Shown here: one piece after another, positions 45,397-53,338 of the stretch
How positions within the stretch are numbered: position 1 is the first letter of the stretch
Layout of the letters: each line of letters begins with the position of its first letter
Assembly: GCF_963678195.1 (NCBI RefSeq)
Contig: NZ_OY782759.1
Span: forward strand, 496,001-560,000
Source of the DNA: an uncultured Hyphomonas sp.
GTDB taxonomy: Bacteria; Pseudomonadota; Alphaproteobacteria; Caulobacterales; Hyphomonadaceae
DNA: 64,000 bases
Direction: 5' to 3'
The notes under the pieces: generated by a model
Database searches by the model: none
What the model saw: the letters and a program-made list of their open reading frames with translations, nothing else
Told to the model about the DNA's origin: nothing
Position numbers and translations under genes: made by a program

Positions 45397-45756
45397 GTGA
45401 CCAAGATCCTGCTGGCTGAAGATGATGATTCCATGCGCGCCTTCCTGGCCGCGGCGCTGCGCCGTGCCGGGCACGAGGTGCAGGACTATGCCGACGGCGA
45501 GACAGCCCTCGCTGCACTTGAGCGCGAAGTGTTCGATCTGCTGCTGACCGACATTGTGATGCCGGGCCTCGACGGGATTGAACTCGCCCGCCGCGGGGCC
45601 GAGCTCGACCCGGCCATGAAGATCGTCTTCATTACCGGCTTTGCCGCAGTGGCGCTGTCGTCCGGAGCGCCGACACCAGCAGGCGCGAAAGTCCTGTCGA
45701 AGCCGTTCCACCTGCGGGAAATCGTCGAGGAAGTCGACAAGGTGATGGCGGCCTGA
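45397..45756 (+). CDS. cpdR: single-domain response regulator CpdR
   Basis: A 119-residue stand-alone receiver domain starting at GTG. Phospho-acceptor Asp52 lies in LLLTDIVMPGLDG, Thr80 is in FITGFAAVAL, and Lys102 is in VLSKPFHLREIVEEVD. The closely similar Caulobacter CpdR, when unphosphorylated, localises ClpXP and primes degradation of cell-cycle regulators. It is dephosphorylated by the CckA-ChpT pathway running as a phosphatase. The N-formylglutamate amidohydrolase neighbour supports the assignment. It ends in Ala-Ala. Confidence 0.85.
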   Translation: MTKILLAEDDDSMRAFLAAALRRAGHEVQDYADGETALAALEREVFDLLLTDIVMPGLDGIELARRGAELDPAMKIVFITGFAAVALSSGAPTPAGAKVLSKPFHLREIVEEVDKVMAA

Positions 45757-45834
45757 GGGCCGGCAATTCGGGAAATCGAATCTGAAATCGGACCGGTCCG
45801 GTCTTGAAACCCGGCATTTTCATACCCATCGTTA

Positions 45835-45857
45835 CAATATTGGTGATGCCAATATTG
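45835..45857. promoter_or_regulatory. operator of the TetR gene
   Basis: CAATATTGG-TGATG-CCAATATTG, a perfect 9-base inverted repeat, 23 bases upstream of the TetR start and next to the probable -10 region. Typical autoregulatory TetR site. Confidence 0.7.
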
Positions 45858-45880
45858 CTGACGCATGGAGGAAATGCCTG

Positions 45881-46522
45881 ATGACCGGGAACAGCCCCTC
45901 ACCCCGCCGCGGCCGCCCACGCAGCTTCGATCCGCATGAAGTGATGCAGCAGGTGCAGGACGCCTTCTGGAAAGGCGGCTTTGAAGGCACCTCGATCGGC
46001 GACCTGGCCGGCGCCACGGGCCTCAACCGGCCGAGCCTGTACGGCGCGTTCGGCGACAAGCACACCCTTTATATCCAGGCCCTGCAGCAATATCGCGACG
46101 CCACCCAGGCCGCCGGCCGCAAGATTCTCGAAGACGCGCCGACCCTGCGCACCGCGCTGGAAGACCTCTTCCGCGCCGCCATCCGCCTCTATACCGACGA
46201 TGAAGAGGCGCGCGGCTGTTTCGTCGCCAGCACCGCCCCGCCCGAAGCCATGCGCGACACGACCGTGCGCCGGGAACTCGCTGTCACGAATGACGGCCTG
46301 GACGAGATGTTCGAAGCGCGGATCGCGCGAGCCCAGGCGGAGGGGGAGGCCTGCACCGGCCTGCCGCCGGACGAGGCCGCACGGATCGCTTCGGCTGTGC
46401 TGCATTCCTTGTCTGTCCGGGCGCGGGCAGGGGCCTCGAGACGGGCTTTGCATGCGCTGGCACAGAGCGCGGTGGACCTGCTGGCACAGGCGCCGGAGAC
46501 GGGTCGCAGCGAAGGCCGCTGA
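45881..46522 (+). CDS. TetR family transcriptional regulator
   Basis: A 213-residue repressor. The N-terminal HTH is preceded by the basic RRGRPRSFDP and contains AFWKGGFEGTSIGDLAGATG and LNRPSLYGAFGDKHTLY. The C-terminal ligand domain has RGCFVASTAPPEAMRD and resembles the AcrR/COG1309 group that often controls oxidoreductase genes. No target gene adjoins it: upstream is cpdR and downstream is tRNA-Val. It probably acts on itself through the 45835-45857 palindrome and on remote genes. Confidence 0.88.
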   Translation: MTGNSPSPRRGRPRSFDPHEVMQQVQDAFWKGGFEGTSIGDLAGATGLNRPSLYGAFGDKHTLYIQALQQYRDATQAAGRKILEDAPTLRTALEDLFRAAIRLYTDDEEARGCFVASTAPPEAMRDTTVRRELAVTNDGLDEMFEARIARAQAEGEACTGLPPDEAARIASAVLHSLSVRARAGASRRALHALAQSAVDLLAQAPETGRSEGR

Positions 46523-46602
46523 AGACGCTTGACGCAGGCGCGCCGATTGTCCATTACCCACGCTTCCTGACGGGCCCCGCCGTTCTTGAACGGGCCCCGG
46601 AC

Positions 46603-46677
<75 letters not shown>

Positions 46678-47007
46678 TTTCATCTCCTCAAACAGATTTC
46701 CCGGGGCGTTGACGCGGTCATTCATGCGCCTTGCAATCAGGCCAGACCCCATTCGCCTTGAGGTGGGATGTGCCGTGTCGGGAACCTGTCCCGGATTCGT
46801 CCATGAGGCGAATTGTCGGGATTCCGGTCCGATCAGGCGATTTACCTTGGCGTGGCCCTGTTTTCGGGCGAATGTGGCGCCTCAAGTGCGCCAATTCAGA
46901 GCGCCCGGGTGGGGAAATCTGCGGCACGTCATTTGCAGACCCGGAAAAGTAGATTCGCGCGGAGGCTGGATGTTTCCGCGCATGACTGTTCAGGAGTGGA
47001 GATTATC
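46678..47007. other. 330-base gap without recognisable gene
   Basis: The stretch between tRNA-Val and the GDP-mannose epimerase-like gene has no convincing frame, terminator or repeat. A small CGGGAACCTGTCCCG hairpin lies near 46780. It probably holds the promoter and leader of the epimerase gene. Confidence 0.5.
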
Positions 47008-47985
47008 ATGAAATCGGTACTGGTCTGCGGCGCGGGCGGCTTCATCGGGGGACATCTGGTCCGCCGTCTCAAGCGGGAAGGCTATTGGGTGCGCGGCGTC
47101 GACCTTAAAATGCACGAATTCGCCGAGACCGAAGCAGACGATTTTGTCGTCGGGGACCTGCGCGACCAGTCTCTGGTTCGCGAAGTGGTGGACCGCAAGT
47201 TCGACGAGATCTACCAGCTGGCCGCCGACATGGGCGGGGCAGGCTATATCTTCACCGGCGAAAACGATGCCGACGTGATGCACAACTCCGCCACGATCAA
47301 TCTGAACGTTCTGGATGCGGCCCATAAGCGTAACTGCAAGCGCATCTTCTATTCTTCCTCGGCCTGCATGTATCCGGCCTATAATCAGGAAGACCCGGAC
47401 AATCCGAACTGCCGCGAAGACAGCGCCTATCCGGCCGCTCCGGACAGCGAATATGGCTGGGAGAAACTGTTCTCCGAACGCCTCTACCTTTCCTACAACC
47501 GCAATCACGGCATGGAAGCGCGCGTTGCGCGTTACCACAACATCTTCGGGCCGCAGGGCACCTGGGATGGCGGCAAGGAAAAGGCCCCGGCCGCGCTCTG
47601 CCGCAAGATCGCCAGGGCAAAATCCGGCGACTCGATCGAGATCTGGGGCGATGGCCAGCAGACCCGCTCGTTCCTCTATGTCGATGAATGCCTGGAAGGC
47701 ACGATCCGCCTGACCCGGTCTGACTTCGAAGGGCCGGTGAATGTCGGGTCTGAGGAAATGGTGACCATCAACCAGCTCGCCATGATGATTGCCGATGTTG
47801 CCGGCAAGAAGATCGAGCTGGAGCATATTCCGGGACCACTGGGCGTGCGTGGCCGCAATTCCGAAAATTCGCTGATCTCTGAAAAGCTTGGCTGGTCGCC
47901 GAGCCAGCCGCTGAAAACCGGTCTCGAAAAGACCTATGAGTGGATCGAGCGCCAGGTGCATTCCAATGCACGGGCGGTGGCCTGA
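47008..47985 (+). CDS. GDP-mannose 3,5-epimerase-like sugar epimerase
   Basis: A 325-residue extended SDR. GAGGFIGGHLVRRLKREG binds NAD, and Tyr149/Lys153 (EYGWEK) form the SDR pair. The sequence follows plant GDP-mannose 3,5-epimerase closely: LAADMGGAGYIF, SSSACMYPAYNQ, RYHNIFGPQGTW, GGKEKAPAALCRK, WGDGQQTRSFLYVDEC and GVRGRNS. Cys120 and Lys192 align with the plant acid/base pair Cys145 and Lys217 at the same 72-residue spacing. The likely product is GDP-L-galactose or GDP-L-gulose for surface glycan. GGAGTGGAG precedes the ATG. Standing alone near the second glycan region. Confidence 0.85.
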   Translation: MKSVLVCGAGGFIGGHLVRRLKREGYWVRGVDLKMHEFAETEADDFVVGDLRDQSLVREVVDRKFDEIYQLAADMGGAGYIFTGENDADVMHNSATINLNVLDAAHKRNCKRIFYSSSACMYPAYNQEDPDNPNCREDSAYPAAPDSEYGWEKLFSERLYLSYNRNHGMEARVARYHNIFGPQGTWDGGKEKAPAALCRKIARAKSGDSIEIWGDGQQTRSFLYVDECLEGTIRLTRSDFEGPVNVGSEEMVTINQLAMMIADVAGKKIELEHIPGPLGVRGRNSENSLISEKLGWSPSQPLKTGLEKTYEWIERQVHSNARAVA

Positions 47986-48001
47986 ACCAGATCTGAGGGA
48001 A

Positions 48002-48026
48002 GGGGCCGGCCGGATGGATCGGCCCC
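48002..48026 (+). terminator. probable terminator after the epimerase gene
   Basis: GGGGCCG-GCCGGATGGAT-CGGCCCC followed by GTTTCC. The U-tract is short, so termination may be partial. Confidence 0.4.
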
Positions 48027-48080
48027 GTTTCCGCTTCTGACCTCTCCCGGCCGCGCATTCCTGCCGGCTGAAACGGATCG

Positions 48081-48602
48081 ATGACCATGGACCAGATGGC
48101 TGCCCAGCTGATCGGCTTTGCTGCCGACCACCCGCAATGGATTGCGGCGATGGTCTTTGTGCTGGCCTTTTTCGAATTCGTCCCTTTCGTCTGGGTGGCG
48201 CTTGTCGGCGTGGCGGCACTGGTCGGTCCGCAGAATGTCAGCCATTTGCTGGCGGTCGTGGCGGCCGCAACGATCGGCGGGGCACTGGGCGACATCAGCC
48301 TTTACCTGATCGGCCAGAAGAATTCCGGCCGTCTCGGCCGTATCTGGCCGTTCCGCAAACATCCCAGCCTGATCGAAAAGAGCGAAGCCTTCTGTGCCCG
48401 CTGGGGCATCGGCGCTGTCGTGATCGGACGGTTCTCCGGCCCGATCCGGGCAGGGGTGCCGGTGGTGGCCGGCGCGCTGCGCATGCCGGCGGTGACCTTT
48501 GCGGTCGCCTCGGTTCTCGCGGCGCTGATTGCGGCAATCGTGTTCCTTGTCCCGGCTGCAGTGGGTGCGGGCACCCTGTTCAGTCTGATCGGACTTCGCT
48601 GA
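48081..48602 (+). CDS. DedA family membrane protein
   Basis: A 173-residue VTT/DedA-domain protein with about four membrane segments. Conserved features are the N-terminal FFEFVPFVW re-entrant region and GALGDISLYLIGQKNSG, then GRFSGPIRAGVPVVAGALRMP, the DedA signature with an essential Arg. The family includes undecaprenyl-phosphate and phosphatidylethanolamine flippases. A link to polyprenyl-phosphate recycling for the neighbouring glycan operon is plausible but inferred. Convergent with the deacetylase gene. Confidence 0.85.
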   Translation: MTMDQMAAQLIGFAADHPQWIAAMVFVLAFFEFVPFVWVALVGVAALVGPQNVSHLLAVVAAATIGGALGDISLYLIGQKNSGRLGRIWPFRKHPSLIEKSEAFCARWGIGAVVIGRFSGPIRAGVPVVAGALRMPAVTFAVASVLAALIAAIVFLVPAAVGAGTLFSLIGLR

Positions 48603-48629
48603 CCGGTTCCTGAAAAATCTTGATAATAT

Positions 48630-49520
48630 TCAGGCGAGATCGCGGAAAGAGATCAGCTCGATCCCTTTTGCGGCCACTTCCGCTTTGACGGTGTCTGCCT
48701 TCAGGGCGGAAAGCTCGTGCGCCCAGCTATAGCCCCAGTGGAGCTTGTCTGAGGCCGGGTCGTCTTCCCCCGGATGGCACATGAGTTCACAGGTGCCCGT
48801 TTGCGGCATCGCCGCGATGACTTTCAGCAGGGCGTCCGTGTCGAGCTTGCCGCCGAAATAGAAACCCGCGAAGCGGTCCGTCGTCGGGCCGAAGCCTTTC
48901 CCGCCGCGGCGGCAGAAATGGTTGAGCACCAGCTGCTGTGCCACGCGCGAAAGTCCGCCGGGCGAGGTCAGCATATAGGGGCTGACCGGTTCTCGCGGCA
49001 GGCGCATCGGGGCGATGCCGTGTTTGCGGCCAAGCTCCTGCGCGACCTTGAGAATGCCCGGCAGCATGTGGACGTGCTGATGGCTGTCGAGATGGGAAAT
49101 CTGGAGACCTGCTTCCTGGATGCGGGCGATCTGGGCATCCAGTTCCAGCCGCACTTCCTCCGGATTGATCAGGCCCCGGAAATAATGCTTTGCAAACACG
49201 GTGATGTGTTTGTGGAAATGGCCGGTCTCGTCGATAAGGCTGGGGATTTTCGCCGGATCGCTCAGCGGGCGTTCCTCAATCAGGGTGAGGTGGACGCCGA
49301 TGTCGAGCGACGGGGTCGCTTTTGCCGATTTGACGGCATGATCGAAGGCAGGCGCGCAGGCCATGATCGAGGTGGAGGTCAGGATGCCATTAAGATGCGC
49401 ATCGACGATACCGTCATTCACCCGCTCGGACAGGCCGAAATCGTCCGCATGCACGATCAGGCGCAGGCCGTCTTTCGCGGCCTTGTCCGGTGTTGGCGAG
49501 TGAGAGACGGTTTCGGTCAT
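48630..49520 (-). CDS. ChbG/YdjC-type carbohydrate deacetylase (HpnK/NaxD-like)
   Basis: A 296-residue metal-dependent deacetylase. LRLIVHADDFGLSERVNDGI (metal ligand aspartates 26/27), SHLDSHQHVHMLPGI (the two histidine ligands) and the C-terminal ELMCHPGEDD are family signatures. Relatives include HpnK and Francisella NaxD, which deacetylates undecaprenyl-phosphate GalNAc. The last gene of a six-gene operon, overlapping the GT-C gene by 4 bases. Context with a polyprenyl-P glycosyltransferase and a GT-C enzyme favours a NaxD-like role over hopanoid synthesis. Confidence 0.85.
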   Translation of the reverse strand: MTETVSHSPTPDKAAKDGLRLIVHADDFGLSERVNDGIVDAHLNGILTSTSIMACAPAFDHAVKSAKATPSLDIGVHLTLIEERPLSDPAKIPSLIDETGHFHKHITVFAKHYFRGLINPEEVRLELDAQIARIQEAGLQISHLDSHQHVHMLPGILKVAQELGRKHGIAPMRLPREPVSPYMLTSPGGLSRVAQQLVLNHFCRRGGKGFGPTTDRFAGFYFGGKLDTDALLKVIAAMPQTGTCELMCHPGEDDPASDKLHWGYSWAHELSALKADTVKAEVAAKGIELISFRDLA

Positions 49521-51097
49521 GGCGCGGCAGGGGCCTCGGCGATTGTCGGGAAGGCATACCAGATTTCGGTGTCATCACGCGAGTGGATGACAACCGGTTC
49601 GCGCCCGCCGGAACGTTCGCTGGCGCGCTTCATCAGACGGTCGAACCGCTCGTCCAGCCAGCGCGGCTGGTACTTCGATGTGCGCAGGATATAGACCGTT
49701 GGCGTCTCGCCATAGGTCGGGCCGTAGCCCCACGGCCAGTTGCGGGTGGAGGCCACATAGTCCGGATCGAAATAGGGGATCTGGAAGCGGACCGTGTCCG
49801 GATCGTTTTCCGGGAAGAGCAGCGTGTCGCCCCAGGGATAGAGTTCCACAGTCGTCAGCCCGTCTTCCTGGATCCCGTTCATATAGGCTTCCAGCACCGC
49901 GCGGTCTTCCGGCGTGAAGTAGGGCACATCGTCGGCGATCACCATGCCGTCGACGTTCAGCTCCTGAAGGTAACCTTTCGGGCCTTCGATCCGGCCGGTC
50001 TTCAGGAAGAAAAGGCCTGCCACGGCGACGAGGGCGAGCGAGGCGCCGAGCGAAATCAGCGTATTGCCGGGATAGCGCAGGCGCACCTGTTTGACGACAA
50101 TCTCGATCAGGGCGAGGGCGGCGAGCAGATAGGCGAAATCGTTGAACACGTCATACCATTGCTCCTCGCGCACGCGGCTCATCAGCCAGGCACCGACAGC
50201 GAAAGCGGTGAGGTGCGCAACCGGCACCTTGCGCCAGACAGCCAGCGCCCAGATCGCGAAGATCGACGCAAGGCCCACGCCATGCCAGCCGCCGAATTCC
50301 AGGGTGCCTTTATTGGCCGAGGTTGTCTCCGACATGCGGTAGGCGAGGTCATGTTCGAAGGCGGCCCAATGGGTGAAGATGTAGAGCGCCTGCGCGGCCC
50401 AGGCAGCGACGCCGATGCCGATCACGATCATGCCGGTACGGTTCGGCCAGTTTTTCCACAGCTTGCCGGCGAAGATGGCGTAGAAGAAGACCGGTGCGCC
50501 CATCAGCATGGCGTTCGGGTGGATTACGGCAGACCCGCCAAGCAGGCCGAGCGCCACCCAATAGCGTTTGTTCTGAACCAGCAGCAAGGCTGCGCAGATG
50601 ATCGCGAACATGATCGCTTCCATCCGCGCATTGTTGGCCATGGAAACGAAATGCCCGTTCAGCAGGAAGGCGCCGATCAGGATCAGGCTGACCGCGGCGA
50701 TCTTGCGAGTACGCATAGCGGTGGCGAGCAGGCCGAAGCCGGCCAGCGTCGCGACGAGGGAGACCGCGCGGGCGATTTCCAGCGAAAAGCCGGTGACCTT
50801 GAAGATCAGCCCCAGGATGAGGGGATAGCCATAAGGCAGCAGCAGGAGCGGCCGGTCCGGGTCGATTTCCGGTGCGATGAAATCATTCCAGCGCTCAAAC
50901 CCGCGTGCCTGCCAGAGGAAGTAGGCTTCGTCGCCCCATGGGGCGGGCAGGGTAAGTCCGGCGGCCATGTGAACGGCGATCATCAGGATACCAACGATGG
51001 CCACGCCCGCGAGGAAGAGGCCTGTGCGCAATGTCCAGCTGTCGTCCCCGCCGCGCAGGAAGCGCATGAGTTTCTGAAGTGTCTGAGCAGCGTCCAT
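49517..51097 (-). CDS. GT-C membrane glycosyltransferase (ArnT/PMT-like)
   Basis: A 526-residue protein with about 10-11 membrane helices and a periplasmic C-terminal domain (~residues 385-526). The first periplasmic loop carries APWGDEAYFLWQARG, the acidic site typical of GT-C enzymes that use polyprenyl-phosphate sugars. The sequence is poorly conserved elsewhere. It overlaps the deacetylase gene by 4 bases and lies 37 bases after the CapD-like gene. Predicted to transfer a lipid-linked sugar to an envelope acceptor, which is not identified. Confidence 0.82.
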   Translation of the reverse strand: MDAAQTLQKLMRFLRGGDDSWTLRTGLFLAGVAIVGILMIAVHMAAGLTLPAPWGDEAYFLWQARGFERWNDFIAPEIDPDRPLLLLPYGYPLILGLIFKVTGFSLEIARAVSLVATLAGFGLLATAMRTRKIAAVSLILIGAFLLNGHFVSMANNARMEAIMFAIICAALLLVQNKRYWVALGLLGGSAVIHPNAMLMGAPVFFYAIFAGKLWKNWPNRTGMIVIGIGVAAWAAQALYIFTHWAAFEHDLAYRMSETTSANKGTLEFGGWHGVGLASIFAIWALAVWRKVPVAHLTAFAVGAWLMSRVREEQWYDVFNDFAYLLAALALIEIVVKQVRLRYPGNTLISLGASLALVAVAGLFFLKTGRIEGPKGYLQELNVDGMVIADDVPYFTPEDRAVLEAYMNGIQEDGLTTVELYPWGDTLLFPENDPDTVRFQIPYFDPDYVASTRNWPWGYGPTYGETPTVYILRTSKYQPRWLDERFDRLMKRASERSGGREPVVIHSRDDTEIWYAFPTIAEAPAAP

Positions 51098-51134
51098 GCG
51101 CCTGGCTCCTCCAAACTTGCCGCTGTTGAGACGG

Positions 51135-52358
51135 CTACATTCTCTGATCGAGATTCTTTTCGGTTTCGATGTGCGCGAAGTTCGGGATCACCGAGGCAAT
51201 GGTTTCCACCACATCGGCTTTCTGCACCTTGCCGGACGTGTCGCTGACGAGGGCTTCCAGCCGGTCGATAAAGTCCGGACCGATCTTCGCCTTGGCGTGG
51301 CGGATCGCGAGGATGCTTTCCATGCCGATCTCGTGCGAGGTCTCGTCGGCGCCGACGAATTCCTCGTACGGCTTCTCGCCGGACGTATCGAGCGGGGTCA
51401 GGAGGAGGGGCCATTTGCCCTGCTTGCGCAGCGCGGCCACTTCATGGCGGGCTTCGGCCTCGTCCTCGAACGGGACGGCTTCGAAGCCGGTGAGTTTCAG
51501 CACGTCAGCCGCAATGGTTTCCAGAAGGCGCAGCTCTTTTTCCGGGTCGAGGCGCGGGATGATGATCTCATCCTGTCCGCCAAGCAGCGACGCCAGCAGG
51601 CAGATTTCGCCTGCTTCGGCCCGGGTCACGAAATAGCGGCGCGTGCCGCGCGGCGCGGCCAGCGGCTGGCCGAGCTCGATCCGGCGCAGCCAGGCCTGCG
51701 GCAGGCTGCCATTGGAGAAGAGGACGTTGGCGAACCGCGCCGACGACACGTTCATGCCGGCGGTGGGGCTCGCGCTGAACAGGACATCTTCCATCAGGCG
51801 TTTGGTGGCGCCCATCAGGCTGGTCGGGTTGGCGGCCTTGTCGGTGGAAACGCCGAAGAAACGCGCCGTGCCGCCGCGCGCCGCGATCCAGGATTTGAAC
51901 CGCGCCTGGCGCACGACGTTCGTGTCCAGCATCTGCAGCAGGGAATAGATGTCCTTTTCCGAGCGGACATGTTTCAGGGCCGCGAAATTCATCACGATGT
52001 CGTAGGGATCTTCGGAATTGATCAGACGTTCCGTGACCGGGGCGCCGAAATTGATCGGCCACATGCGCAGGTCGAGGCCCGCCGGAAGGTCCATGCCGGA
52101 GCGCAGGTCCCGCACGAGTTCCGCGAGATAGTTTTCCGAATGATCGATGACGTGGATGGCAGCCGGCGCGAAGCGGATCAGGGCACGGAGCGTGGCCGAG
52201 CCGATGGAACCGCCGCCGCCGACGATCAGGACACGCTTGCCGGTGACGGTCTCGCGGATGCGGGCTTCATTGGCCGCAATGTCGCCTTCAAAGAAGGAGC
52301 GGGCGCGCGCCACGACATGCTGGTCGAACCGGTCGGGGGAGAGATCGCTCATGCTCAC
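51135..52358 (-). CDS. CapD/FlaA1-like nucleotide-sugar dehydratase (extended SDR)
   Basis: A 407-residue soluble SDR. GKRVLIVGGGGSIGS (residues ~40-54) binds NAD(P). The catalytic YxxxK is replaced by Met182-Gly-Ala-Thr-Lys186 (MGATKRLME), as in CapD/FlaA1/PglF-type 4,6-dehydratases. FFGVSTDKAANP precedes it. Unlike PglF or WbpM there are no N-terminal membrane helices. Probably makes a 4-keto-6-deoxy amino sugar from a UDP-N-acetylhexosamine. Overlaps the downstream GT2 gene's stop by 4 bases on the operon's upstream side. Confidence 0.83.
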   Translation of the reverse strand: MSMSDLSPDRFDQHVVARARSFFEGDIAANEARIRETVTGKRVLIVGGGGSIGSATLRALIRFAPAAIHVIDHSENYLAELVRDLRSGMDLPAGLDLRMWPINFGAPVTERLINSEDPYDIVMNFAALKHVRSEKDIYSLLQMLDTNVVRQARFKSWIAARGGTARFFGVSTDKAANPTSLMGATKRLMEDVLFSASPTAGMNVSSARFANVLFSNGSLPQAWLRRIELGQPLAAPRGTRRYFVTRAEAGEICLLASLLGGQDEIIIPRLDPEKELRLLETIAADVLKLTGFEAVPFEDEAEARHEVAALRKQGKWPLLLTPLDTSGEKPYEEFVGADETSHEIGMESILAIRHAKAKIGPDFIDRLEALVSDTSGKVQKADVVETIASVIPNFAHIETEKNLDQRM

Positions 52359-53338
52359 GATACGGTCTCCTTGCGGGCACCGGCGTCAGCGTCTGCATTG
52401 GCGCCGAACTTGTCGCCGACGAGGTAACGCGGACGGTTTTTCACTTCGTCGAAGATTAGGCCGACATATTCGCCGAGCACGCCGAGGAAGAAGAGGTTCA
52501 TCGACAGGCCGAAGGCGCCGAGCGCGAACAGCGACGCCCAGCCGGGTACGACGATGTCTTCGAAGAAGAGGTAGACGGTGAGGTAGTAAGCGCCGGACAG
52601 CGCGCTGAAAGTGGCGAAGATCAGGCCAAGCCAGATGCAGACGCGCAAAGGCAGCTTCGAGAAGGAAAAGATGCCATTCGTCGCAAACAGGATCAGCGCG
52701 GCGAGGGAATAGTTCGACTGGCCTGCAAAGCGTTTCTCCGGGACGAAGGAAACGTAAGAGATGCGATAGCCCACCCAGGTGACGAGACCGCGGAAGAACG
52801 GGTTGTGTTCGCGGAACTGGGTCCGGAATACATCGGCGACTTTGCGGGACAGGAGGCGGAAATCGGCCGACCCGGCGTTCAGGTCGATCCCGGTCATGCG
52901 TTCGAACACGCCATAGAACATGCGCGAGGTGACGCGCTTGCCGAAGGAGATTTTCTGATCGTCATGGCGGAGCGTCTGGACGATTTCGGAGCCGCCGCGC
53001 CATTCCTCGATCAGTTTCGGGATCAGCGAGGGCGGGTGCTGCATGTCGCTGTCCAGCATGATGACGGCGTCGCCGCGCGTCTCGTCGATGCCGGCAATCA
53101 GGGCCGCCTGGTGGCCGAAGCGGCGGGACATCACCAACACGGTGACATCGTCTGTCTTCTCGGCGATGCCCTGAAGGATTTCCGCACTGCGGTCCGGCGG
53201 GGACGGGTCAACGACATAGATGTAGCGGAATTTGTACTCGCCATAGAGCGGCTGGGTCGCTTCGATCAGCGCTTTGTGGAAGGTTTCGATTGCCGCTTCC
53301 TCGCGGAAGACCGGGCAGACGACATCAATACTCAACAT
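52355..53338 (-). CDS. polyprenyl-phosphate glycosyltransferase (GtrB/DPM1-like GT2)
   Basis: A 327-residue GT2 with a cytosolic catalytic half and two C-terminal membrane helices (~residues 228-255 and 262-295). IDVVCPVFREEAAIETF, ALIAGIDETRGDAV and the metal motif MLDSDMQHPP (Asp96, Asp98) are typical. The usual DDGS stretch reads VDPSPPDRS, a variant. It should load a sugar from a nucleotide donor onto polyprenyl phosphate for the GT-C enzyme. Overlaps both neighbours on the same strand. Confidence 0.9.
   Translation of the reverse strand: MLSIDVVCPVFREEAAIETFHKALIEATQPLYGEYKFRYIYVVDPSPPDRSAEILQGIAEKTDDVTVLVMSRRFGHQAALIAGIDETRGDAVIMLDSDMQHPPSLIPKLIEEWRGGSEIVQTLRHDDQKISFGKRVTSRMFYGVFERMTGIDLNAGSADFRLLSRKVADVFRTQFREHNPFFRGLVTWVGYRISYVSFVPEKRFAGQSNYSLAALILFATNGIFSFSKLPLRVCIWLGLIFATFSALSGAYYLTVYLFFEDIVVPGWASLFALGAFGLSMNLFFLGVLGEYVGLIFDEVKNRPRYLVGDKFGANADADAGARKETVS

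Noticed and set aside
49490-51247. 585-codon frame antisense to the GT-C gene
   Set aside because: Composition is typical of a GC-rich antisense shadow, with no recognisable domain. The minus-strand gene has clear membrane helices and operon overlaps.
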